Assembly: GCA_937927725.1 (NCBI GenBank)
Contig: CALBSE010000074.1
Coordinates: 11,362-75,361 of the forward strand
Reading direction: 5' to 3'
Source of the DNA: an uncultured Actinomycetes bacterium
Lineage (GTDB): Bacteria > Actinomycetota > Acidimicrobiia > Acidimicrobiales > Acidimicrobilacustridaceae
Length of the DNA stretch: 64,000 nt
In this document: one piece after another, positions 1 through 7,780 of the stretch
Position numbering within the stretch: the stretch's first letter is position 1
Layout of the letters: every line of letters begins with the position of its first letter
The notes under the pieces: model-generated
Seen by the model: the letters and a program-made list of their open reading frames with translations, nothing else
Told to the model about the DNA's origin: nothing
Database searches by the model: none
Translations under genes and position numbers: made by a program

Positions 1-791
1 TCGGTCACGAGTTTGCAGGAACGCTCGCCGATGGAACACCCGTAGCAGTGGAACCGATCGATCCGTGTTTGGTGTGCGAAGCCTGCGTCGATGGCAACAC
101 GCAACTTTGCGTTCGCGGCCCAGCGATGGCCTTTGGTGTTGGACGCGATGGCGGTATGGCCGAAAAGGTCCTCGTGCCCACGACGTCGATCGCTCGACTG
201 CCCGTCGGGGTGGCTGCGTCGAATGGCTGCCTCGTGGAACCTCTTGCAGTCGCCGTTCATGGCGTCCGTCGCGGAAACATTCGTGGAAGCGACCGCGTCG
301 CCGTCATTGGCGGAGGAACCATCGGTCAAACCGCGCTCGTTGTCGCGCAACAAACTGGCGCGAAGGTCGACCTCGCGGCCCGACACGATCGTCAGATCGA
401 CGCGGCTGCTCGACTCGGCGCAGGAGCTCTCGAGGGCCACGGCTACGACGTCGTCATCGAAGCAGCAGGCACCGCATCAGCGCTCGCTGAAGCCGCCGAC
501 CGTTGTCGACCCGGCGGGACAATCGTCCTCCTTGGCAGTTACTGGGACGGTTCGGTCGAGATGCCGGGCATGGCAATCGGCATGAAAGAACTCACGCTGG
601 TTCCAGCTGTGATGTACGGGCGCGTCGGCCCGTCTCGCGATATCGACGTTGCCGCAACAATCCTTGCTCAGCGACCCGAACTTCCCGATGTCATCGTCAC
701 ACATCGCTTCCCGCTTGATGCGGCAGCCGAAGCGTTCGCGGTTGCGGCCGACCGATCAGCAGGAGCAATCAAGGTCGTTCTCGAACCCTGA
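1..791 (+). CDS. Zinc-dependent alcohol dehydrogenase family protein, 5' end missing
   Basis: Medium-chain dehydrogenase/reductase that probably oxidises an alcohol or polyol with NAD(P). The frame is open from base 3 at the window edge, and its first residues are GHEFAG, the catalytic-zinc GHE motif. The structural zinc lobe follows with four cysteines spaced C-x2-C-x2-C-x7-C (starting PCLVCEAC). A Rossmann nucleotide-binding motif VIGGGTIG lies mid-protein, and the C-terminus (AIKVVLEP) is typical of the family. Only the extreme N-terminus, about 60 residues with the first zinc cysteine, is lost to the window edge. The substrate cannot be told from sequence alone. An in-frame GTG at 48 is internal and not a start. 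Confidence 0.85.
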   Translation, partial: GHEFAGTLADGTPVAVEPIDPCLVCEACVDGNTQLCVRGPAMAFGVGRDGGMAEKVLVPTTSIARLPVGVAASNGCLVEPLAVAVHGVRRGNIRGSDRVAVIGGGTIGQTALVVAQQTGAKVDLAARHDRQIDAAARLGAGALEGHGYDVVIEAAGTASALAEAADRCRPGGTIVLLGSYWDGSVEMPGMAIGMKELTLVPAVMYGRVGPSRDIDVAATILAQRPELPDVIVTHRFPLDAAAEAFAVAADRSAGAIKVVLEP

Positions 792-807
792 ATGGCCAGC
801 GCGGTCG

Positions 808-1059
808 CTACTTGGTGGCGTCTCGCACTGCTGCCATCAATTCCGTGATCGACGGATTCACAAGAATCTCTTCGCCCACCAACACACTGGGAACGGTTTC
901 GGAACCAATACGACGATTCAGAAGTTCGCGCGCGTCGTCATCTTCCCAGATGTTGCGAAGTTCAACTTCAAGTCCGTGACGTTCGATGCCGGAAAACAAC
1001 ATTCGGCAGAATGGACAATGCGGACGCCAAAGAACGACTGGAGTGAGTACGTCGGCCAC
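808..1059 (-). CDS. Glutaredoxin/mycoredoxin-like protein
   Basis: An 83-residue thioredoxin-fold redox protein with the dithiol active site C15-P-F-C18 (in WRPHCPFC) and the cis-proline TVPSV motif, as in glutaredoxins and mycoredoxin-1. It should reduce mixed disulfides with a low-molecular-weight thiol, mycothiol being likely in an actinobacterium. I placed the start at GTG 1057-1059, eight bases after the stop of the upstream gene. Longer in-frame starts lie inside that gene and add residues unlike the family. The close spacing to the Rv2466c-like gene suggests co-transcription. In mycobacteria mycoredoxin is the reductant of Rv2466c, so the two products are plausible partners. Confidence 0.8.
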   Translation of the reverse strand: MADVLTPVVLWRPHCPFCRMLFSGIERHGLEVELRNIWEDDDARELLNRRIGSETVPSVLVGEEILVNPSITELMAAVRDATK

Positions 1060-1066
1060 GGCAGGC

Positions 1067-1723
1067 TCAGTCGAACGAAAGCGGATCGCGTAGTGAACGC
1101 TTGAGTTCGGCAAAGCCCGGAGTGCGAGCGAGAGTTTGCACCGCATCCCAAAGTTCGAGTGCAGCGTCGCCTCGAGGAATCGACGAGATCACGGGACCAA
1201 ACAACGAGGCCTCTCGGTCGGTTCCCGGAGCAAACGTGAGGATCGGCGTACCAACATCACGACCGGTCCGCCCAAGCGACTGCTCTGTTTCTTCACGGAG
1301 AAGTGCATCCCATGACTCGTCGTCAGCTGCAGTGACCAGCGATGCATCAAGCCCCGCAGCAGCGATCACCTCGGCAACAAGGTTTTCAGGAATGGGCTCG
1401 CCACCAAAAACTGCAACCGACACGCCGTCGTGATGCATGCGTTCGCCGGCTGCGGTGTAGAGAGCGGCGACCGCGTCGTTGCCTCCTTCAGCACGAGCGG
1501 CGGCAGCGACACGAAGCAGTCGACGACCAAGACCATGAAGTGAGGGGTACGCCGGAGGAAACTTCGAGTAATCGGTGTCTTCGTTCACGATGGCTAAGGC
1601 GATGAACTTCCATTCGACGGTGATGTCGCGGAGCTTGCTGACCTCAACCACCCAACGACTCGTCACCCATGCGAATGGGCAAATGGGATCGAAAAAGAAC
1701 TCAAGATCAGTGGTGGAAGTCAT
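1067..1723 (-). CDS. Rv2466c-like DsbA-fold oxidoreductase with altered active site
   Basis: A 218-residue DsbA-like thioredoxin-fold protein. It matches the mycobacterial mycothiol-dependent reductase Rv2466c along its length: FFDPICPFAWVTSRW near the N-terminus, the DVGTPIL cis-proline region, FGPVISSIPRG, and an ELKR...FD ending. Rv2466c has a C-P-W-C active site; here it reads C15-P-F-A18, so the resolving cysteine is missing and a monothiol mechanism is expected. The start at ATG 1721-1723 (MTSTTDLEFFF) fits family length better than the frame opening at 1759. The downstream neighbour is a glutaredoxin, its probable reductant. Confidence 0.8.
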   Translation of the reverse strand: MTSTTDLEFFFDPICPFAWVTSRWVVEVSKLRDITVEWKFIALAIVNEDTDYSKFPPAYPSLHGLGRRLLRVAAAARAEGGNDAVAALYTAAGERMHHDGVSVAVFGGEPIPENLVAEVIAAAGLDASLVTAADDESWDALLREETEQSLGRTGRDVGTPILTFAPGTDREASLFGPVISSIPRGDAALELWDAVQTLARTPGFAELKRSLRDPLSFD

Positions 1724-1791
1724 GGCGACACGATACGGCCATACCGGCTGATTGCGCACCTACATGCGCTTTCGTCTACAAAAACCGGAAC

Positions 1792-2136
1792 TCAGAACGC
1801 CGATTCGATAACCCTCACCTCGCGGCCAACGACACACGCGACATCGAACCGAATCGCTCCGGGCCGCACATGCTGTGCATCGATCCAACGCAGACCGAGT
1901 TTTCGCAATCGCGCTTGCTTCCTTGGGGTTACCGCGGAGGCTGGCGATCCATAGGCATCACTCGATCGGGTTTTGACCTCACAGAACACGAGTACCCGCC
2001 GACGAGTCAGGACGAGATCAATCTCGCCATCGCGGCAACGCCAATTTCGGTCGACAACGACATAGCCATGCGCTTCGTACCAACGTGCAGCCAGGTTTTC
2101 GCCGTAGGACCCAAGGGCCCGGCGACCGGCCGTCAA
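1792..2136 (-). CDS. yraN: YraN/UPF0102 endonuclease-like protein
   Basis: A protein of about 114 residues with the UPF0102 restriction-endonuclease-like core: LGSYGENLAARWY, then the D/E-x-K nuclease signature in DGEIDLV...VLVFCEVKTR, and a conserved C-terminal FDV segment. Function is uncertain; the family is often annotated as a predicted endonuclease linked to recombination. The frame is open from 2265, but that region overlaps the DUF2469 gene, so I chose TTG 2134-2136, which gives the usual length. It sits last in the rpsP-rplS-DUF2469 block, the order found in many actinobacteria. Confidence 0.85.
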   Translation of the reverse strand: MTAGRRALGSYGENLAARWYEAHGYVVVDRNWRCRDGEIDLVLTRRRVLVFCEVKTRSSDAYGSPASAVTPRKQARLRKLGLRWIDAQHVRPGAIRFDVACVVGREVRVIESAF

Positions 2137-2149
2137 CCGAGATGAGCCA

Positions 2150-2452
2150 TCAAGGGAGTCGCAGCTCTTCGCGAGGCAACTCTTCGATGTTGACGTCCTT
2201 GAATGTGACAACTCGGACGTGAGAGACGAATCGGTTCTGTCGGTACATGTCCCAGACCCACGCATCGCGAAGTTCGATCTCGACGCGGGTTCGGCCGTTT
2301 TCGTTCACAACGCTCTGAGTGACCTCGTTGGCCAAATAGAAACGTCGTTCGGTTTCAACCACAAACCGGAACATTGGACAGACATCTTTGTATTCGCGAT
2401 AAAGCTGCAACTCGACATCGGACTCGTACTCTTCGAGATCCTCAGAACTCAC
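2150..2452 (-). CDS. DUF2469 family protein
   Basis: A 100-residue protein that is near full-length similar to mycobacterial Rv2901c: EDLEEYESDVELQLYREY, VVETERRFYLANEV, RDAWVWDMYRQNRFV and VVTFKDVNIEEL are all recognisable. The biochemical function is unknown. It is a conserved actinobacterial protein that normally lies between rnhB and yraN. Here yraN follows, but the gene before it is rplS rather than rnhB, leaving a 100-bp spacer. ATG at 2450-2452. Confidence 0.9.
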   Translation of the reverse strand: MSSEDLEEYESDVELQLYREYKDVCPMFRFVVETERRFYLANEVTQSVVNENGRTRVEIELRDAWVWDMYRQNRFVSHVRVVTFKDVNIEELPREELRLP

Positions 2453-2552
2453 ACGCAGCTCCGCTCAACAGCGACTTTGCTTGGACAACCCCGATGAAAC
2501 GAGTTGCACCAAGAAAGTTTGGGCCGACAACACGTCGGCGAGAACGCGACGA

Positions 2553-2897
2553 TCAGTCGCGCTTTTCCTTGATCTTGGCCGACTTACCAACGCGATCGCG
2601 GAGGTAATAGAGCTTCGCTCGACGCACATCGCCGCGGGTCACAACTTCGATCTTGGAAACAATCGGAGAATGCACCGGGAAGGTTCGCTCGACGCCAACG
2701 CCGAAGCTGACCTTGCGAACGGTGAAGGTTTCCTGGAGACCGCCACCCTGACGACGGATGACTGCGCCCTGGAACAGCTGAACGCGCTCGCGGTTGCCTT
2801 CAACAACACGGACATGCACCTTGAGAGTGTCGCCGGGGGCGAACTCGGGCACGTCGTCGCGGAGGCTTTGGGCGTCGATGAGATCGATGGCGTTCAT
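2553..2897 (-). CDS. rplS: 50S ribosomal protein L19
   Basis: A 114-residue ribosomal protein L19 of the large subunit at the 30S-50S interface. Diagnostic stretches are FAPGDTLKVHVRVVEG, RVQLFQGAVIRRQG, FTVRKVSFGVGVERTFPVHSP and RAKLYYLRDRVGKSAKI. The start is ATG 2895-2897 (MNAIDLID), preceded by AGGA at Shine-Dalgarno distance. A 133-bp gap separates it from trmD and holds a plausible promoter, so rplS may have its own transcript in addition to read-through from the trmD operon. Confidence 0.97.
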   Translation of the reverse strand: MNAIDLIDAQSLRDDVPEFAPGDTLKVHVRVVEGNRERVQLFQGAVIRRQGGGLQETFTVRKVSFGVGVERTFPVHSPIVSKIEVVTRGDVRRAKLYYLRDRVGKSAKIKEKRD

Positions 2898-2981
2898 TGA
2901 AGTGTCCTGGCTGCAATGCCCGCTTTGAGGCGGGGCAAGAAACGAAATCGGGACCGGGAGCGGTTGCCCGAGGGAGTGATC

Positions 2982-3011
2982 ATCGTAGGCGGACCGATCC
3001 CCCAACGGCAA
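2982..3011 (-). promoter_or_regulatory. Predicted sigma70-type promoter for rplS
   Basis: Reading the minus strand, TTGCCG (3011-3006) and TACGAT (2987-2982) are separated by 18 bp, a good match to -35 and -10 hexamers, about 85 bp ahead of the rplS start. A GC-rich imperfect hairpin lies between this site and the rplS Shine-Dalgarno and may belong to a leader. This is a pattern match only. Confidence 0.4.
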
Positions 3012-3030
3012 AGCGCCAAACGGCCTCTCG

Positions 3031-3756
3031 TCAATCGCTGAGATCCGGGTCGTTCAAAAGGGCCTTGTCCGCCTCAGAAAGCCCACCCCGAGCCTCGATG
3101 AGATCCGGCCTCGAACGAATGGTCCGCCGCAGAGCCCGGGCTCGGCGCCAGCGGGCGATCTTGCCGTGATCGCCCGATCGGAGCACCTTGGGCACCGTCA
3201 TTCCCCGGAACTCGGCCGGCTTGGTGAACTGCGGATACTCCAGCAGACCATCGCTGAAGGATTCATCGCTGGCGGAGGCGGAATTCCCCATCACGCCAGG
3301 CACGAGACGCCCTACGGCCTCTAGAACCACCATTGCGGCGACCTCACCGCCACCAAGGACGTAGTCGCCGATCGACAGCTCGTCATCGCATAGATCGGTG
3401 CGCACTCGATCGTCGACGCCCTCATAGCGGCCACACAGCATGGAGAACCCGCCGGACTCGGCCAGTTCTTGTGCCATCGCCTGATCGAGGCGACGACCGC
3501 CCGGACCAAGCAGGAAAAGTGGTCGAGGCGGATCAGCGGCCTCGACCGATGCGTAAATCGGTTCAGGGCGCAGCACCATGCCTGCTCCCCCGCCAAAGGG
3601 TGAGTCGTCCACGGTGCGGTGAACGTCCGTGGTGTGCTCTCGCAGATCGTGGACGCGCACGTCGAGCAAGCCCTTGGCTGAGGCCCGGCCAAGAAGACTT
3701 TGTCCCGCGAACCCCGTCACCATGTCGGGGAAGATCGTGAAGACGTCGATACGCAT
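3031..3756 (-). CDS. trmD: tRNA (guanine-N1)-methyltransferase TrmD
   Basis: A 241-residue SPOUT-fold enzyme that methylates G37 of tRNAs from S-adenosylmethionine. Visible landmarks are MRIDVFTIFPDMV at the N-terminus, DDSPFGGGAGMVL, LLGPGGRRLDQ, the trefoil-knot AdoMet-binding stretch MLCGRYEGVDDRV and SIGDYVLGGGE, then LEYPQFTKPAEF. I preferred ATG 3754-3756 because GAGGA lies nine bases upstream; ATG 3760-3762 overlaps the rimM stop as TGATG and is the alternative. Its position between rimM and rplS is the classic arrangement. Confidence 0.97.
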   Translation of the reverse strand: MRIDVFTIFPDMVTGFAGQSLLGRASAKGLLDVRVHDLREHTTDVHRTVDDSPFGGGAGMVLRPEPIYASVEAADPPRPLFLLGPGGRRLDQAMAQELAESGGFSMLCGRYEGVDDRVRTDLCDDELSIGDYVLGGGEVAAMVVLEAVGRLVPGVMGNSASASDESFSDGLLEYPQFTKPAEFRGMTVPKVLRSGDHGKIARWRRARALRRTIRSRPDLIEARGGLSEADKALLNDPDLSD

Positions 3757-3761
3757 GAGCA

Positions 3762-4274
3762 TCAGTCCTCGTCGAGAAGTTCGAAGAGACCGTCGGGGAC
3801 CTCAACGATCAATCGATCTTCGTCGTCGCGGCCTTCAACGAAGCGCAACGGAACCAATGCACCGCTGTCAAGCACGAGAAGATCGCTCGCAGGATTGTCC
3901 TGCACCGCAACAACGGTGCCGCGCTCGGTGCCGTCAGTTTCGACAACAGTTGAACCGATCAGTTCATGAACCCACAGTGCATTGGGATCATCGTCGTCAA
4001 GTGGTTCGGCCGAAAGCACGAGCCCAGAAATAGCTTCGGCACCTTCGCGGCCGTACACGCCCTCGAAGGTCACGATCCAGCGATGCTGATGGGGACGCGA
4101 CGCTGTGATCACGAATTCGCGATCATCAGCGAACAAATGCGTTCCAGGAGCAACGCGACGAGTTTCGGTCGTCGTCAGTGCAACGACAACGTCGCCGCGA
4201 ACTCCATGCGGTTTGTCGATGCGGCCGACCTCGAGGAGGTTCACCGGATCAGTCGAGGAACTCGACCTCGACAT
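3762..4274 (-). CDS. rimM: 16S rRNA processing protein RimM
   Basis: Ribosome maturation factor with an N-terminal RimM domain (VGRIDKPHGVRGDVVV) and a C-terminal PRC-barrel domain (WVHELIGSTVVETDG, DNPASDLLVL, LVPLRFVEG). It assists 30S maturation by binding S19. The ATG at 4272-4274 overlaps the end of khpA by 26 bp and gives 170 residues; GTG 4242-4244, just after the khpA stop, would give 160. Neither has a clear Shine-Dalgarno, so translation probably depends on coupling. The stop overlaps the first possible trmD start. Confidence 0.95.
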   Translation of the reverse strand: MSRSSSSTDPVNLLEVGRIDKPHGVRGDVVVALTTTETRRVAPGTHLFADDREFVITASRPHQHRWIVTFEGVYGREGAEAISGLVLSAEPLDDDDPNALWVHELIGSTVVETDGTERGTVVAVQDNPASDLLVLDSGALVPLRFVEGRDDEDRLIVEVPDGLFELLDED

Positions 4275-4536
4275 CGCCACCGTCACGGGCGGCGGCGGCG
4301 CGCACGACGGTGCGAATCGACTGCGCAACACGACCGCGCTTGCCGATGACGCGACCCATGTCGCCAGGACCAACGTGCACGTTGAGGACGGTCTTGCGAC
4401 CGCGATCGTCGAGTTCGATCTCGACGGCGGACGGATCCTCGACGAGTTGTTGAACGACGTAGGTCAACACGGCCTTGGCCGTGGTGAAGTCGGGAGTTGC
4501 TTCCGACGCGTCGACGGTGTCGGCGACGTCGCTCAC
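4249..4536 (-). CDS. khpA: KH-domain RNA-binding protein KhpA
   Basis: A 95-residue single type-II KH domain protein with the GxxG RNA-binding loop as GKRG in MGRVIGKRGRVAQSIRTVV. KhpA proteins bind RNA and are encoded after rpsP in many Gram-positives. The start is GTG 4534-4536, which overlaps the rpsP stop as GTGA. An upstream frame-open ATG at 4563 would lie entirely in rpsP coding sequence. The acidic C-terminal tail DGGDVEVEFLD is typical. Confidence 0.93.
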   Translation of the reverse strand: MSDVADTVDASEATPDFTTAKAVLTYVVQQLVEDPSAVEIELDDRGRKTVLNVHVGPGDMGRVIGKRGRVAQSIRTVVRAAAARDGGDVEVEFLD

Positions 4537-4796
4537 GATGCTGCGCCGGTGAACTGCTCCCAAGCGCCAGAGATCTTCAGAAGCTTCTCGACAACTTCAG
4601 TGGGCTGCGCGCCCTTCTGGAGCCATGCGACAGCTTTGTCGTTGTCGATGGTGATCTCGGAGGGCTCGGTACGGGGGTTGTAATGACCCACGATTTCGAT
4701 GAACCGGCCGTTGCGCGGCGAGCGCGAATCGGCGGCGACGACGCGATACGTCGGCTGCTTGGTCTTTCCCATCCGCATGAGGCGGAGCTTCACCAC
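4533..4796 (-). CDS. rpsP: 30S ribosomal protein S16
   Basis: An 87-residue S16 with the signature VKLRLMRMGKTKQPTYRVVAAD, the RDGRFIE-like stretch PRNGRFIEIVGHYNP and GAQPTEVVEKLL. Two consecutive GTG codons stand at the start; the first (4794-4796) is chosen, with AGAGAGA upstream as a weak ribosome-binding site. It heads the rpsP-khpA-rimM-trmD cluster, whose first three junctions overlap. Confidence 0.97.
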   Translation of the reverse strand: MVKLRLMRMGKTKQPTYRVVAADSRSPRNGRFIEIVGHYNPRTEPSEITIDNDKAVAWLQKGAQPTEVVEKLLKISGAWEQFTGAAS

Positions 4797-4887
4797 GAGG
4801 TTTCTCTCTTCTGCTGGTCGTGCAAGAACGGACTACGAACGTTATCGGCCGAACCCATCGGGACGGCTGAGCGGCCTTCAATCGTGA

Positions 4888-4906
4888 CCCGCGACGGAGC
4901 CGCGGG
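4888..4906 (-). terminator. Hairpin downstream of ffh
   Basis: On the minus strand, CCCGCG and CGCGGG form a 6-bp GC-only stem with a 7-base loop, starting about 13 bases after the ffh stop. No U-run follows, so it may attenuate or pause rather than end transcription between ffh and rpsP. Confidence 0.35.
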
Positions 4907-4918
4907 CAAGTTCAGAAC

Positions 4919-6421
4919 TCAGCCGAGTCCGAATGGGTCGCTCTCGGGGCCTCCCGGAAGGCCGGGAAGGCGGAGTCCTCCGCCTGGTCGACCGCCACCA
5001 AGATCGGCTTCAAAATCGGGCAAACGCAAGGGGGCCTTGCCCTTCGGGGCGACGCGGCCGCCACCAGAGGTACGACCGCCGGGACCCTTGGACTTGCCCT
5101 TGGCCGCTTTGCGCCGGGACTTCGTCAGGCGCTTGGTTCCGGCGCCTCCCATGCGCTTCATCATCTTCGACATCTCTTTGAACTGCTTCACGAGCTCGCC
5201 GACCCGCGCCGGTTCAGTGCCCGAACCGTTCGCAATTCGGACCCGACGGGACTGATCGATGAGGTCGGGATCGACTCGCTCGGCCGGCGTCATCGATCGG
5301 ATGATGGCCTCGACTCGGGCGATTTCGCGGTCGTCGATCTGAGCGTTCTTCACCTCTTTGGGAATGCCCGGCATCATGCCAAGCACACCCGAGAGCGGAC
5401 CCATCTTCTTTAACTGCTGCATTTGGTCGAGGAAATCCTCGAGCGTGAACTGTCCTTCGAGAAGACGCGCGGCGGCTTCTTCGGCTTGATCCTTTTCGTA
5501 GACCTCTTCGGCCTTTTCGATGAGCGTGAGCATGTCGCCCATACCGAGGATGCGTCCGGCAAGACGGTCCGGATGGAACAGATCAAAGTCGCGAAGTTTT
5601 TCACCCGTCGATGCGAACGCAATCGGACGACCAACAACTTCCTTCACACTGAGAGCTGCGCCACCGCGGGCATCGCCATCGAGTTTGGTGAGGATGACAC
5701 CGTCGAGTTCAAGCGTTGCGTGAAAGGCTTCCGCAGTGTTCACCGCGTCTTGACCGGTCATCGCGTCGATGACGAGGAACGTGTAATCGGGATCGACGGC
5801 TTCAGAGATTCGACGAACCTCGTCCATCAATTCGGCATCGATAGAGAGACGGCCGGCGGTGTCGACGATGACGACGTCGCGGCCGGTCTTACGTGCCTCG
5901 GTCAGCGCACTCTTGGCTACCTGCACGGGATCGGAGTCTTCAGAAAAAACGGGAACTTCGATTTGGCGACCGAGTGTGCGCAACTGCTCAACTGCCGCGG
6001 GACGCTGAAGATCAGCGCCGACAAGAAGCGGATGACGACCTTGGCTCTTGAACCAACGAGCCAATTTCGCCGAGTTCGTGGTCTTACCCGAACCCTGCAA
6101 ACCAGCCATGAGAACAACCGTTGGCGGCTTTGCGTTGTAGGTAATGCGAATGGTTTCGCCACCGAGAGTGGCGGTGAGTTCATCGTTAACGATCTTGACC
6201 ATTTGCTGGCCAGGATTCAGCGCCTTGGAAACCTCTTCGCCGATGGCTCGATCACGGACACGTGCGCAGAAGTTCTTGACAACCGTGAAGTTGACGTCGG
6301 CTTCGAGCAGGGCGAGACGGATCTCACGAAGCGCTTCATCGACATCGGCTTCGGAAAGTTTTCCTTTGCCCTTGAGTTTTCCGAGGACGGACTCAAAGCG
6401 GTCCGAAAGTGATTCAAACAT
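4919..6421 (-). CDS. ffh: Signal recognition particle GTPase Ffh
   Basis: A 500-residue SRP54 homologue that binds signal peptides and 4.5S RNA and delivers ribosomes to FtsY. The N domain comes first (FESLSDRFESVLGKLKGKGKL), then the G domain with P-loop GLQGSGKTT, DTAGR and TKLDGDARGG, then the methionine-rich M domain (DFLDQMQQLKKMGPLSGVLGMMPG, and VKQFKEMSKMMKRMG). After the M domain is a basic then Gly/Pro-rich tail of about 65 residues, longer than in E. coli Ffh. The ATG overlaps the stop of a 22-codon ORF as TGATG. Confidence 0.97.
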   Translation of the reverse strand: MFESLSDRFESVLGKLKGKGKLSEADVDEALREIRLALLEADVNFTVVKNFCARVRDRAIGEEVSKALNPGQQMVKIVNDELTATLGGETIRITYNAKPPTVVLMAGLQGSGKTTNSAKLARWFKSQGRHPLLVGADLQRPAAVEQLRTLGRQIEVPVFSEDSDPVQVAKSALTEARKTGRDVVIVDTAGRLSIDAELMDEVRRISEAVDPDYTFLVIDAMTGQDAVNTAEAFHATLELDGVILTKLDGDARGGAALSVKEVVGRPIAFASTGEKLRDFDLFHPDRLAGRILGMGDMLTLIEKAEEVYEKDQAEEAAARLLEGQFTLEDFLDQMQQLKKMGPLSGVLGMMPGIPKEVKNAQIDDREIARVEAIIRSMTPAERVDPDLIDQSRRVRIANGSGTEPARVGELVKQFKEMSKMMKRMGGAGTKRLTKSRRKAAKGKSKGPGGRTSGGGRVAPKGKAPLRLPDFEADLGGGRPGGGLRLPGLPGGPESDPFGLG

Positions 6422-6489
6422 CAGGCCGCAACCTCAACAGTTTCGTCGTCACTAGCAAGAACATCGTCGTGAAAGGTGAGCGTCTTCAT
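6421..6489 (-). CDS. Putative 22-residue peptide between ftsY and ffh
   Basis: A short ORF encoding an acidic 22-residue peptide beginning MKTLTFHDDVL and ending DDETVEVAA. Its ATG overlaps the ftsY stop (ATGA) and its stop overlaps the ffh start (TGATG), so the three frames join without spacer. That arrangement is what translationally coupled genes show elsewhere in this block. No homologue or function is known to me. It may instead be a coupling device that carries ribosomes from ftsY to ffh, or chance; there is no separate Shine-Dalgarno. Confidence 0.4.
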   Translation of the reverse strand: MKTLTFHDDVLASDDETVEVAA

Positions 6490-7685
6490 GCGAAAAGAGC
6501 CTCCACGAATTCGTGTGCATCGAATGGAACGAGATCTTCCGCGCCTTCGCCAAGGCCAACCAATTTCACCGGAATTCCCAGTTGATCGTGAATGGCAATC
6601 ACGATGCCGCCCTTCGCGGAACCATCGAGTTTTGTGAGCACGACACCAGTGAGTTCCACTGCGTCTGTGAATTGTTTTGCTTGCACCAACCCGTTTTGTC
6701 CGGTGGTTGCATCAATCACCAAGAGGACCTCTGTCACGGTTCCGGCACCCTTGTCCGCCACTCGGCGAACCTTGCTGAGTTCTTCCATGAGATTCACATT
6801 GTTGTGAAGTCGGCCAGCGGTGTCGGCCAGAACGAGATCAATGTTTCGTGCATTGGCTGCATCGACGCCGTCGAAAATCACTGCACTTGGATCTCCGCCT
6901 TCACTGCCGCGCACGAGTTCGGCGCCAGCGCGCTCAGCCCACATTCCCAATTGCTCTGCCGCCGCGGCGCGGAAGGTATCGCCCGCCGCCATCAGCACGG
7001 TGCGGCCGTCTCGCACTTCGCGCACGCCTAATTTTCCGATCGTCGTGGTCTTTCCCACACCATTGACGCCAACAAAGAGCCACACCGTTGGACCGGACTC
7101 ATTCGACATCTTGAGATCGCGATCGAAGCCACTCAATCGATCGGCCATCTCTGCCTTCAGGGCACCGAGTAGTTCTTCGCCGTTGGAAAGGCCGTCGGCC
7201 TTCACTCGCGCCCGCAGATGGTCAAGTAGTTCCTGGGTTGACGCCACACCGACGTCGGCCAAAATCAGGGCTTCTTCAAGCTCATCCCATGTTTCGGCAT
7301 CGATCTTTGAACGACCAGCGATAGAACCCATCGCGCCCGACAGAGCGGCACGAGCTTTTCCGAGTCGATCGCGGAAACGCGGACGTTCAACAACTACGTC
7401 TGCTTCTTCAACTTCGACGACCGCAGGTGCGACCGATTCGGCGGAGACTTCCTCCACAACGGTGTCATCGGCCGGAAGTCGAGTCGCAAGATCGGCAGCG
7501 ACTTCTGCTTCGACCAACGCATCACGCGCCGCTTCTTCAGCCGGAACAACGCGGTCGTCGACCGGCGCCCGACGCTTCGACGATGGCTCGATGACCCCTC
7601 GGCGATTCCGGGGAGCGATAAATCCGAGCCCGATAATCAGGCCCAAGAGGACGAAGACGGCAACGATGATGAGGATCACGGTCAT
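6486..7685 (-). CDS. ftsY: SRP receptor GTPase FtsY
   Basis: A 399-residue SRP receptor. A hydrophobic N-terminal segment (about residues 3-24, ILIIVAVFVLLGLIIGLGF) anchors it in the membrane, as usual in actinobacteria. A variable acidic linker follows, then the NG domain with P-loop GVNGVGKTTTIGKL, DTAGRLHNN and TKLDGSAKGG, and the closing GLGEGAEDLVPF. It pairs with Ffh, encoded immediately downstream. The usual smc-ftsY adjacency is broken here by the 7.8-14.4 kb insertion. Confidence 0.97.
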   Translation of the reverse strand: MTVILIIVAVFVLLGLIIGLGFIAPRNRRGVIEPSSKRRAPVDDRVVPAEEAARDALVEAEVAADLATRLPADDTVVEEVSAESVAPAVVEVEEADVVVERPRFRDRLGKARAALSGAMGSIAGRSKIDAETWDELEEALILADVGVASTQELLDHLRARVKADGLSNGEELLGALKAEMADRLSGFDRDLKMSNESGPTVWLFVGVNGVGKTTTIGKLGVREVRDGRTVLMAAGDTFRAAAAEQLGMWAERAGAELVRGSEGGDPSAVIFDGVDAANARNIDLVLADTAGRLHNNVNLMEELSKVRRVADKGAGTVTEVLLVIDATTGQNGLVQAKQFTDAVELTGVVLTKLDGSAKGGIVIAIHDQLGIPVKLVGLGEGAEDLVPFDAHEFVEALFA

Positions 7686-7780
7686 GGGCAGACGAGCCTA
7701 GTGGGCCACCCCTTCGACTCATCCGGGCGCAACGGAAGACACCTGACCCCACGCCCCGAAAGGTGGCCCCAAACGCGCCA

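Noticed and set aside
5423..6412. 329-residue plus-strand reading frame opposite ffh
   Set aside because: Ffh motifs are complete on the minus strand; the antisense translation has no family match.
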